Of a stretch of 64,000 bases of DNA, positions 29,872 through 40,085 are shown one piece after another; within the stretch, counting starts at the first letter, position 1; each line of letters starts with the position of its first letter. Under the pieces are notes generated by a model. It was not told the origin of the DNA. It was given only the letters and a program-made list of their open reading frames with translations, and made no database searches. The DNA comes from Nemophila menziesii (Eukaryota; Streptophyta; Magnoliopsida; Boraginales; Hydrophyllaceae): positions 20,593,499-20,657,498 of the forward strand of contig JARWIR010000016.1 of the NCBI GenBank assembly GCA_029959085.1. Reading direction: 5' to 3'. A program made the translations under genes and the position numbers.

Positions 29872-32800
29872 GTGGTCTTGCCATACTCACTACAAATTAC
29901 AATGCATTATTTGTACACAAGAAACAGGAGAGGAGTTAAAGTAATTGATTATGAGGCAACGAGAAAGGCGTGTGTCACCCAGCTTGATGCTTTCTTTGAA
30001 CATCTTGGTGAGACGGAGAAGAAGACAGAGGGATTCTATAATCTTATCTTCATCAGATCAATTTTTATGGATCCTCCTCAACAGCTCCTTGAAGATGCTA
30101 CTTTGAAAGGTTTGGTCTTAAGAACAGATACTATTATCTCCATGTTTGATCTCAACAAAATGGACAAAACTAAGGCTGGTCAATTATTTGATATTATGCT
30201 CATAAACATGGATCCCGACTACTGCTCCTGGTTTTCAATTCTCAAAGCTACTTTTAATAAGTGGCCAAAGCTGTCACGAAAATACTATCCGAGGACTGGT
30301 CAAGATGGATGTGTTGAGCATCTTGTGGAGTATCTAGAGCTGCTAATAGCCAGGACGGCTGCTGATGATAATCCGATTCTCCCTTTGAAAGGTCATATTT
30401 TACGGCTTCAAAAGTTACTACTGATGGTAAGTGGTCACCTGGTGGAGATCCCGGAGCAGCGAAAGGAGGATGTGGATCTAAAGATCCTCATGGAAGGGGT
30501 AACATATTTGGCTTATGATACAGAATATGCCATTGATTTATTTTTAGTTAGAGAAATTCCTCTGTGGTATAGTGTACTCTGGATTGGAGACATTCAAGAT
30601 GAGTTGAAAGGTAAACTCTGGGAGTTGAGTACAGTATCTGGTGACTTGGAGTCAATTATAAGCCAAATCAGAGACTCGAGTAATACAATGGCACACTTTA
30701 CAATCGCCCTCATGAACAACATAGAATTCATAGAACGAAAACTCGATGTAATCACAGAGTCTGTGAATGCCAGATTTGATATTCGCACGTGGAGTGTGGT
30801 CTCATCTTATAAAGAAAGGAAAAAGGAAGTGTTTCTTCAACTTCTTCTTAATGCATCTAGAAAATTAGATATGAATAAGATAAAGTTTATAAGTAATAAA
30901 AACGAGAAAGAGTTGATAAAGGAATTGGTATACTTGCTTCGTGGGGATATTCACAACTTTATCATCTTGAAAGATGTGGATGACATTGAAGATTTAGATG
31001 ACATACTTAAAGTTGTAAAGGTTGCAAGGACCACGGTTTTACTAACCACTTGCTCCCCAGAAGTGATTGCCCATTGTCGTACAGGTACTTCAAAAGATCT
31101 TTTCATGGCTAAGATGTCCGAAGACCGTACTTCAACATCACAACAACGTACTAAGCCAACTATTGATCACGATGTGTTGGGGTTTGAGACAGAGACTGTA
31201 AATATGATTGATAGGCTTACAGGAGGACCAAAACAAGTACGTATTATCTCAATTTTTGGTATGGCGGGACAAGGCAAGACGACTCTTGCTAAGAAACTAT
31301 ACAATGATCTTTTAGTTGTGAATTACTTTGACACTCGAGCATGGGCTTGTGTGTCTCAAGTTTACTTGAAGAGGGAGTTATTGTTGGAGCTTCTAAGTCA
31401 AGTTGTTCAACTTTCTGAAAGAATTAATTGTAAAAGTGATGAAGAACTAGCTGGAATGCTATTTCAAAGTCTTAGTGGAAGGAGGTTTCTTATTGTTCTT
31501 GATGATTTATGGGATACCGAAGCATGGAATGATTTGAGAAGATGTTTCCCTGATCCGAAAATCGGGAGTAGGATTATCTTCACTACTAGACAAAAAAGCT
31601 TGGCATCCAAAGCTCAATCTCATAGTATGCTACAACCTCTTAATCCACTCTCTGATGATGAAAGTTGGGCATTATTACAAAAGAAGCTATTTGGGAAAGA
31701 AAGTTGCCCCCTTGAACTATCAAAAGTCGGTAAGAAAATTGCTAAATATTGTAAAGGGCTACCTCTTTCAGTTGTTTTGACAGCTGGGCTTCTCAAAAAG
31801 ATGGAGAAAAGAGAAGATGTGTGGAATGATATTGCAGAAAGTTTAAGTTCACACATTTGTAATGAAGATGAACATGTAATAGAACTGAGTTACAAGCACT
31901 TACAGGATCATTTAAAGCCCTGTTTTTTGTACTTTGGAGCATTCTTAGAAGATAGAGAAGTTTCCGTGCAAAAATTGATTCGATTGTGGATCGCGGAAGG
32001 ATTCATCAAACGTTCTAACTACAAGAGCTTAGAAGAAGTGGCAGAGGATTACTTGGAAGATCTTATTGGAAGAAGCTTAGTGATCGTTGCTCAAGAGAAG
32101 TCCAATGGTGGGGTGAAATCTTGCCGTGTCCATGATCTCCTTCGTGAGTTTGCCTTGACTAAAGCTACACAAGACAACTTTTTGCTGCCAATACCAGGGT
32201 ATGATGAACAGTCAGAACTTATAACATCTTACATAGGCATCAAAGAAGAGAATATCTTGCCAATACAATCAGGTCCGTCTTCTAAACCTGTAGCATTTCA
32301 TAGACGTTGCCTCCATATGTTGAGAACTGAGCCAAAGTCATCTTGTTCCACAAACTCTATAACTTATAGCCAGCGTCGCCTATGCCTTTATTCCAAGAGC
32401 AATCAGTTCTTTAACTTGAGAGCTGAGCCTCTTGGTCCACATGTCCGATCATTGCTCTTTTTTGGTGCTACTGATATATCTCCAAGTTATTCCTATGACA
32501 TCTCCTTCATTTTTCGCAACTTCAAGCTGCTCAAAATATTGAATTTTGAAGATATCAACATAGGAAATTCTTTCAAAGATATTGACGTGCTTCTTCATTT
32601 AAGATACTTAGCAGTTCAAGGCACCATGGTTTCAGTTCCATCATCCATAGAAAATCTTATACACCTGGAGACCTTGTGTATAAAATCGCTAGAAGATAAA
32701 GTTGTGGAAGTACCAGATTCTATTTGGAATTTAACAAGTTTAAGGCATTTGCATATAACTGGTCATCCTTCTTTTCATGTGGAAACTCAGAGACTTGAGA

Positions 32801-33492
32801 ACTCCTTTGTCCTAGATAATCTCCAAACTCTTTCCACACCATCTATTTCATATGGAGATGATATAGAGAAGATATTGAGAAAGCTACGAGGCCTACAAAA
32901 ACTAAACTGTATATTTTTGGATTCATGGAATGATTCTACTAATTTCAATCAATTTCCGATGTTGGAGTTTCTCGATAAACTTGATTCGCTCAAGGTGTTT
33001 TACAATGGGGAGAGGCGATGCCCATGTGAATTTAACTTCCCCTCAAATCTTAAGAAGTTAACTTTGAACAACTTTCACATGCCATGGAATGAAATTTTAC
33101 AACTAGCGAGGTTACATAATCTGGAGGTTCTGAAATTAGTGGGCAATGCATTTGATGGTGAAAGATGGGAAATGGAGTACGAGACAGTGTTCCCAAAATT
33201 GAAGTTCTTGAAGTTGGATTCTCTGAACGTGGTAAAATGGATTGCTACTGGGGATAAATTTCCCCACCTTGAGCATCTTATTTTGCAAAAATGTCAGCAA
33301 CTGGAGGAGATCCCTCCTGGTATAGGAGAGATTGATACCCTGTTGAAGATTGAGGTGATGTGGTGCAATAGTTCTGTTGCATTTTCAGCCAAAAATATAC
33401 AGGAAGAGCAAATGGAATATGGAAATGAGGGACTCAAAATACATGTCCATCCTAAACTCTGGGATCTGGAATCGCCGCGTATCAACAAGTGA
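29872..33492 (+). CDS. NLR2: CC-NB-LRR immune receptor, tandem paralogue of NLR1
   Basis: Intact single-exon ORF, up to 1206 residues. R1-type CC with DTEYAIDLFLVREIPLWY, and a degenerate NB-like module at about 300-402 starting RFDIRTWSVVSSYKERKKEV. NB-ARC: P-loop GMAGQGKTT 463-471, RNBS-A FDTRAWACVSQ, kinase-2 FLIVLDDLW 539-547, GLPL, RNBS-D CFLYFGAFLEDREV, VHD 753-755. About ten LRRs follow. The LRR half is very close to NLR1, the N-terminal half much less so. The start is uncertain. The ATG equivalent to the NLR1 start is out of frame here, so translation must begin at an upstream in-frame ATG, either 29872 or 29902 (MHYLYTRN...). The latter matches the NLR1 mini-ORF position. All nucleotide-binding motifs are intact. 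Confidence 0.94.
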   Translation: MVLPYSLQITMHYLYTRNRRGVKVIDYEATRKACVTQLDAFFEHLGETEKKTEGFYNLIFIRSIFMDPPQQLLEDATLKGLVLRTDTIISMFDLNKMDKTKAGQLFDIMLINMDPDYCSWFSILKATFNKWPKLSRKYYPRTGQDGCVEHLVEYLELLIARTAADDNPILPLKGHILRLQKLLLMVSGHLVEIPEQRKEDVDLKILMEGVTYLAYDTEYAIDLFLVREIPLWYSVLWIGDIQDELKGKLWELSTVSGDLESIISQIRDSSNTMAHFTIALMNNIEFIERKLDVITESVNARFDIRTWSVVSSYKERKKEVFLQLLLNASRKLDMNKIKFISNKNEKELIKELVYLLRGDIHNFIILKDVDDIEDLDDILKVVKVARTTVLLTTCSPEVIAHCRTGTSKDLFMAKMSEDRTSTSQQRTKPTIDHDVLGFETETVNMIDRLTGGPKQVRIISIFGMAGQGKTTLAKKLYNDLLVVNYFDTRAWACVSQVYLKRELLLELLSQVVQLSERINCKSDEELAGMLFQSLSGRRFLIVLDDLWDTEAWNDLRRCFPDPKIGSRIIFTTRQKSLASKAQSHSMLQPLNPLSDDESWALLQKKLFGKESCPLELSKVGKKIAKYCKGLPLSVVLTAGLLKKMEKREDVWNDIAESLSSHICNEDEHVIELSYKHLQDHLKPCFLYFGAFLEDREVSVQKLIRLWIAEGFIKRSNYKSLEEVAEDYLEDLIGRSLVIVAQEKSNGGVKSCRVHDLLREFALTKATQDNFLLPIPGYDEQSELITSYIGIKEENILPIQSGPSSKPVAFHRRCLHMLRTEPKSSCSTNSITYSQRRLCLYSKSNQFFNLRAEPLGPHVRSLLFFGATDISPSYSYDISFIFRNFKLLKILNFEDINIGNSFKDIDVLLHLRYLAVQGTMVSVPSSIENLIHLETLCIKSLEDKVVEVPDSIWNLTSLRHLHITGHPSFHVETQRLENSFVLDNLQTLSTPSISYGDDIEKILRKLRGLQKLNCIFLDSWNDSTNFNQFPMLEFLDKLDSLKVFYNGERRCPCEFNFPSNLKKLTLNNFHMPWNEILQLARLHNLEVLKLVGNAFDGERWEMEYETVFPKLKFLKLDSLNVVKWIATGDKFPHLEHLILQKCQQLEEIPPGIGEIDTLLKIEVMWCNSSVAFSAKNIQEEQMEYGNEGLKIHVHPKLWDLESPRINK

Positions 33493-34675
33493 ATGGATAT
33501 TACTGTTTGTTCTTCTTCCATAAGTGAGTAAATTTAAACTAATTAATTAATATATGTTCTTATCGTTGATTTATAATTGATGACTAAATTCACTTTCGTA
33601 CAACTTTGATAATATCTAATATAAAATTGAATGAATTGTTTAGTCATTCAACTTATTAAAGTTTCATCGTTAAGATAGGTGGTGTTTGGCGACTGCAAGA
33701 TTGTGAATAACTGACTATTTTTGGTGAAAATTTGGGGGGAAATGAAAGAGTTGGTATTGTATTTTATGCCTCACTAAATCATTTGTTTCAGAAATCTGAG
33801 GTGGAAGACTTTAAACAATAAATATATAATAGGGGGACTTATTAATAACAGCCGCATAACCTTCAACTTAATAAAAGTAAGGCTCAACCCCAAATACCCC
33901 ATTACAACCTAACTAGTCTATAGCAAAAAACCCAAAACACCCTTTCTCCTCTCTTATACACTAAAAAGAAACCTAAACCCAAAACATTTTACCCTGTAGA
34001 TTTGATGCCCACCTTCTCTCTCGCTCTCTGTGCTCTCTGTTGTACCCCCTCTTATCTCTCACCTCTCACCACGGTGACGCCCCCCTCCCCATCCTCCTCC
34101 CTCTTCACACCTCCCCACCATTACCGCACCCCTCCCCCTCCCTCTACCCACCTTCTCACCTCTCCACCATTACCGCCCCCACTCCCTCCCTCTTCCCCTT
34201 CCCACCTCCTCGCCTCCCCACCATTACTGCCTCCCTTCCCACCATGTTCGTCGGTCGCTCACCGCCCTGCTTTAGAGACGCGCAACGCCAACAGACCACC
34301 ACTACCACCACCACAGATCTCATCGCCCTCTCCTCTTTTTCCGGATCTGCAGACAACTACAGCCTTCATTCTTTAGCCTAGCGAACCACCTCTTTTTCCG
34401 GATCTGCAGCAGATCCACCGCACACCGCTCCCTGAAAAAGGCCGCTCCGTTCGCTGTGAACCACTACACTAGCGACGCCTCACGCTCAGATCTGCGAACA
34501 CTACACCAGCGACGCCTCACCACCAAATCACCATCGAAGCCATACACCAGCGATACCCCTCCAAATCCGTGCTCCTCCATCACGTGAACATCGACGTGAG
34601 CAGCCTCCGACACCAGAAAAACCAACCTCCATGTTCTTCAGGCTCCATCATGAACCATTTAAAACGTTCAACGCT
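33493..34675. other. NLR2 3' flank and C/T-rich tract
   Basis: The first 100 bases resemble the NLR1 3' UTR. From about 33930 to 34640 the plus strand is strongly C/T-rich (runs such as CCCCCCTCCCCATCCTCCTC). It opens Pro/Ser-rich frames of 113-124 codons in two registers, which looks compositional rather than coding. A similar tract could be a CpG/UTR-like region of a lost gene or part of a repeat. Confidence 0.45.
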
Positions 34676-37600
34676 ATTTTTTTTAACCGTGTTCAGATCT
34701 CGCGTTGGAGTGTTTGGGTCCATCTGATTTTGGTAATTGGTCCAGCTTGTGTGTGTGATAATGAGTCCAACTTGTGTGTGTGGTAATGGGTCCAGACCAA
34801 TTTGGGTCCAGATCTACCTTTGGGTTGGGTACAGGTTTTTGTTTGGGTCCAGCCCTTAGGGTCTAGCTTATTGGGTCCAGATCTCCGGGATTGCTTGCGC
34901 GTACCACGACTAATCTCGTGGGGATATACACGCCTCCCCATGTATATTCTCAAGTAAATCAAAACTAGGTTACCCATGTTCAGGGAGGAGTTTGAGCCTT
35001 GTAGCAGCTTCGAGGACGACAATAGCTTCCCCTTCCGCTGCAGAGTCCGTCCAAATAGTTTTTGAGAAAGTAATCCTTTGTCTCGTGTTCGTGTCTCTTT
35101 TGACAATGCCAATTCCACTCCTTGTTGTTTTATCTTCGAAGGACGCATCACATGTAAATATGTATTGTGTCCTAATTAATTCCTACGGGTTCCAAGGGTT
35201 GTTGACCTTATAAAGCTTTCATACCTACATGCACATCAAGAATAACATATTTTGGATCAAGTCTGATATTCTCATGTACCATTTTCATTTTCTATTTCCA
35301 AATGTTTCATAGTGTCAGTAACACATATGCAAGGAACTTTTGTTGATCCCTTACCGTATCCCCCATATTGTCACACAGGTAAGTTACCCATTCCCCGATT
35401 GATTGAGGATCAGTTTCTGGTATTCTGAAGTGAAGTGTTATTCCTACCCAAACCTTTTTACAAAAAGAGCATGATAATAATGAATGTACTATCGTATCAG
35501 TAGCATTATCGCACCACATGCAGCTTTTATCTTCACGACACCGTTTATTAAACATGTTTTGTTTCGTAGGAAGAATATTCCTACAAGCTTTCCACGTTAA
35601 CTATCAAACTTTATTAGGAACATTGGATTTCCAGTCCCTATTCGAAAGTTTAGGATCATTCATTCTGTTTGGGTAGAAGTCTAACCTTCACTATTAATCG
35701 TCATTTGTGTTAGTATCTTATAACCTGATTTTGTGGTGTACTAGCCAGATCTGGAATGAGGCCATGTAAAAATGTCTTGCTCGTCAACATTGAGTAAAGG
35801 GATCTTACTGATTTCTCCTTTAACGAGTGTCGGAAGCGTTGAATCAATTTCCTCCCAATTCCAGTCATTCTTTTGTTGATTCATAAGTTGATCTACTGTT
35901 TCCATATTTGTTTCGTGTGGTCTATCTTTAATTAGCATAGACGATAACCATCTATGTTTCCAGATGTGTGTTGATTCTCTGTTTCTGATTTATATAAAGC
36001 CTTGTTGAATAAGTAAATCTCTTCCGTCAAGTATGCCTACCCATGACCATGTTCTACTTTGCCTTAATTTGACGTCAAGAAATTTTTTGTTAGGAAAATA
36101 GATACCTTTGAGTACCCTTGTCGCCAGTGAGTTGGGTTGTTTAGAATTCTCCATGCTTGAACCGCTAAAAGTGCAGTATTTGCTCTTTTAATGTCCATGA
36201 AACCCATCCCTCCAACAACTTTGGCAGCAGTCGTCTTTTCCCATTCGAGCCAATGAATTTTCTGTTTTTGTAATGAGTTCCACCAGAAACGAGCGATAAT
36301 CGATGTAAGTTTCCTGCAAAATCCAAGATGGAAAGAGAAAATAGACATCGCATAGGTCGGAATGGCCTGTAATACTACTTTAATTAGAATTTCCTTTCCC
36401 CTTCTGTAAGTATTTTTGCGATCCAGTCCTGTGCTTTTTTAAAAACTTTGTCAGCTATCCATGCTAGTGTTTCTAGTTTCACTCTTTTATGGCACAATGG
36501 AATCCCAATATATTTCCCCAGATCGTGTGTTTCCTGAATCTGTAAAGTTGCAGCTACCTGTCATCTCAGTACCTCGGTTGTTTGTTTGCAAAAACAGATT
36601 GCCGATTTGTTATAGTTTACTTTCTTTCCAGAACAACGGCACTACGTGGTAATACATTCTTGAAATTCTTACATATCTTGACCATCAAGTGATAGAAAAA
36701 AAAAAGAGTCATCTGCAAAAAGTAGGTGTGAGATAACCGGGCAATCCCGTGTAATTTGAATACCTTTTATTCCCCTGTCCTCCACTTTCGCTTCTAATAG
36801 GGAAATAAGCGATTCTATAAGGAGTGGAAATAATAGGGGAGATAATAGATCTCTTTGTCTGATTCCTTGTCTCGGGTGGAAAGGGGATTATCTTTCTTTG
36901 TTAATGTTTATTTAAAATGTGACCAATGTGATACTGTTCCAAATCCACCTATCCTACTTTTAGTCAAAACCCATTTTAACTAATAACAGTTTGAGAAAAT
37001 CCCACCGTACCCGATCATAGGCTTTTTCCATATCCAGGTTAATGGTCGTAAAGTGTGCTTCCTTCTTTAGTTTACGTTTCATAAAGAAAGAAACTTCTTG
37101 TGCAATAATAATATTATCTAGTATCACACGACCTTTGATGAAAGTAGTATGCGTTGGAGAAGTAATTAAATTCATGATCTCCTACAATCTGTTCGCCAGT
37201 ATTTTAGCAATAATCTTGTAGCCAAAACTGACACACGAGATCGGGCGATAATCCCCCACCCCATTCTGTATGTCTCCTTTAGGAATTAGTGTATTCAGTG
37301 TCAGTAAGAAGTAATAAGGATGTGTTGTTAGTAAAAAAATCAACCAATATATCAACCAAATCCTTTCCAATAATATCACAATATTCCTGAAAGAATTTTC
37401 CGTTTTAGCCATTAGGTCCAGGTGCTTTGCTAGGGTTCATGTCAAACACTGCTCGTTTAATATTCTCTTCATCTGGGATAGTCGTAAGTTTTGTATTCAT
37501 CTTCGGAGTTACCTTTGATGTAATATTTCTCAGTGCTTCTCTAATTCCGTAGTCTCTTGTTCCTTGAGTAGGTCGTTATAAAATTTATTGAATTGAAACT

Positions 37601-37965
37601 TTATGTCCTTATCATTTTGTAGCAATCTCTATTCTCATTTTGAATCCCCGCAATTCTATTGAAATTTCTCCGTTGTGATGTGAGAGCAAAGAAATACTTC
37701 GTATTTTTATCCCCATAATGAATCCATTTTTCTTTAGTTCTAGCGTCCCAATATATTTCTTCCCTCTTCTAATACTAATACATCTGTAGTTGTCCCTAAT
37801 AGCCCCTTCCTCCATTTGATTTTGTTCAAAGTACGGTGTATTAGTAATCTCAATCAATTGTCGCTCAAGTTCCTTAATCTTCTTCTTAATATTCGGGAAA
37901 AAAATGCTTAGTCCAGTTGATCAAAGCCGAGGTAGCTGTCTCCCTTTTTTGAAATACAACCTGAA
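34676..37965 (-). mobile_element. 5'-truncated L1-type LINE (degenerate)
   Basis: On the minus strand, from about 37965 down, come: the linker EEIYWDARTKEKWIHYGDKN; RT pieces YRPISCVSFGYKIIAKILANRL (about 37190-37250), FIKGRVILDNIIIAQEV and INLDMEKAYDRVRWDFLK (about 36960-37160), and FADD at 36719-36708; the post-RT ARFWWNSLQKQKIHWLEWEK (about 36240-36300); the zinc-knuckle-like zf-RVT segment CMWCDNATDTIVHSLLSC (about 35460-35530); and an RNase H start CDASFEDKTTRSGIGIVKRD (about 35080-35150). The endonuclease and ORF1 are missing, as usual for 5' truncation. Frames are broken many times. A T8 run at 34676-34683 may be the poly(A) end. The last 290 bases before it are unassigned. Confidence 0.85.
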
Positions 37966-38200
37966 GTAACCAAAAGGTACATAATTGTGAATCAAATCTT
38001 CATTCTCTTTTCTCCTCCATTATCATATAATACAATATATATTTGTTGTTTCAAATTTTCAAAAGTCAGTCAACTATCCTTCAATTATAAGTTTGTTAGA
38101 GTCCTGCTATACTTTCTCTTTGTCAACAATTTTGTAAACATATTTTCTAAAATTATATTACGCACAAAATAACAGTAGTTTAAACAAAGTATGAATCAAC

Positions 38201-38210
38201 TATAAAAAGG
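38201..38210 (+). promoter_or_regulatory. TATA box before the GDSL-like exon
   Basis: TATAAAAAGG 62 bases upstream of ATG 38272, in good plant promoter position for the orphan exon that follows. Confidence 0.4.
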
Positions 38211-38271
38211 AATGAAAAACAATCTATTTACGTAAGTTACTAACTAAAATCTTCTTATTTTACAAAGAATC

Positions 38272-38404
38272 ATGAATATGCAGAAGACCATTTTGTCTAT
38301 AATCGTCTTTTTCTTTTTTTTAATGTCTCTGCATGATAACAGTGCAAGCTCGACTTGCACCAACAATGTATGTTTTTGGAGATTCATTGTCTGATTCTGG
38401 AACG
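38272..38404 (+). pseudogene. Orphan first exon of a GDSL esterase/lipase-like gene
   Basis: ATG 38272 opens a hydrophobic leader (MNMQKTILSIIVFFFFLMSL) typical of a secretion signal. One frame over comes ARLAPTMYVFGDSLSDSGT, which is GDSL block I with the catalytic Ser, followed directly by a donor GT at 38405. Leader and block I are out of phase by one base, and the T8 run near 38320 is the likely slip site. Later GDSL blocks (the Gly and Asn boxes and the terminal DxxH) are not seen in the following 1.7 kb. GDSL enzymes are secreted hydrolases of acyl esters (family knowledge). This is a fragment. Confidence 0.6.
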
Positions 38405-38406
38405 GT

Positions 38407-40085
38407 AAAATCATAAACAAAGATTAAAAAATAATTAAACTTCAATCGTAAACAAATTATAAAGGGAAAAGATTAACTTTGATATTGATGGGAAGCAATG
38501 GCCAAACTGTGAAAATATAAAAAGTTAGGATTAATGATGAAAAACGAGTAAGATATTAAAATAATTATTTTTACAGAAAGATTTGTAAAAGACTTGTTTA
38601 TTTAACAAAGAAACTTAAACTCTTACAAAATCAAATGACGGAAAGAGTTCAATAACTTTTGAATATCCCAAAATTTTAATAGATTTAATAAAAAATTTAA
38701 TTGAATAAATCTAGATTTAAAAAAGTTTTTCTTAATTGAATATCCAAAAATTTTAATAGATTTTTTAAAATCGTGATTAAATACTTTGAACTTTTAAAAT
38801 CCAAAAAAGTCTATTAGACTTCCAATTAAATACACCCCCCTTAAACTAAGTCCAACAACTCAACACTTCCATGAAACAAAGGAAAATCGGATTCTAAGCT
38901 GCAAGCTTGATATTTACTGCAGATTCCTTTGGCTTTAAACTTCAAAGTGAGCACTGAAATTATGGAAGCAGATTCCGGAAGTAGTACCTCTTTCGATCTT
39001 ACCGTTTGCTGGAAGATTCAACAATTTCTTTCCTCCCACACTAAATAAACAGCAACTTCAAAAGCAACCCTTAAGATTGTTGCTAACAATCTGTTTATGC
39101 TGCACCCCATAAGCATGTTATTACTACAAGTTCAGTCACAGTTCTGGAGCTTAATAACACATTTCTGCAGAAATTGAATTGAATTGAATAAGTTTGAATC
39201 TCATAAAGACGAGCAAGGTTTTGAGATCACAGATGACAGTCAAGATAGTAATGCTAATGATGAACCACACTTAATGTACTAGACAGCATTTGACTATTTC
39301 ATTGTGAGATTTACTTCTATATGATCACTAAATGATACGGTTGCAATTTGCAAAGCCAAACCTCATTTCAAAAGATCTATTTGAGTCTTGTGCAAGTTTT
39401 GTATGCCATTTTTGTAGTCAATAGTCACACTGAATTTTAAGCAAGTGATTTTAACTAATAATTTCGTTTTGTGTTGTTTCGTTCCAAAGATATGGTATGA
39501 GAAACCAGCTACTTCAAACTCAGTGATAAGATAGCCTGTCATTCAACTTTTAAAGTACTCACTCAATCTACATCCCCTAAAGAAATCTTGAATCATGCAA
39601 CAGATAAATAATTGAGAATGAAATACTTATTACTGAGTTACAAAGTTACGATAAATTTCATGGAATTTTTAAGTTTAGCACAATCCTGCCAGAAAGGCTT
39701 CATAAATTAATTTAATAAAAATTACTTAGAAAAATAAAAAGCATCAAGGTGCTCACGGAAAAACAAAAATTATTCTGATAAGAAAGAACATGTGTAAAAC
39801 GTACTAGTGAAAGAACAAATTATGCTAACATAAAGCAAAGCAAATCCAACGCCTTGGTAGAACTTCCTTTACGACTGAGTGTATACAAAGCAAACATAGA
39901 CTTGAAACTGTGTACATGTTTCAGCATCATGATTGTGATCCTCAGCTTTAATCATCTCTGAAAACAAAATATCACCACAGACGGTTAGTATATATGTAGC
40001 TGACATTTATTTAACGCCTCAATTTCATGTATCAAGAGTGATATCAAATAAGAATACATTGTGAAAAGGAGTAGAGAGTCTAAAT
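38407..40085. other. AT-rich gap, then probable NLR3 3' UTR
   Basis: No coding continuation of the GDSL exon is visible. A 28-codon frame (from about 38963, MEADSGSSTSFDLTVCWKIQ) is open but unrecognised. The last few hundred bases before 40086 probably include the NLR3 3' UTR. Confidence 0.4.

Noticed and set aside
30594..30788. Minus-strand ORF opposite the NLR2 N-terminal half
   Set aside because: Overlaps strongly supported receptor coding sequence and has no independent support.
34002..34381. Proline-rich ORFs of 124 and 113 codons
   Set aside because: Both come from one C/T-rich tract in overlapping registers, with no domain and no codon-level structure.
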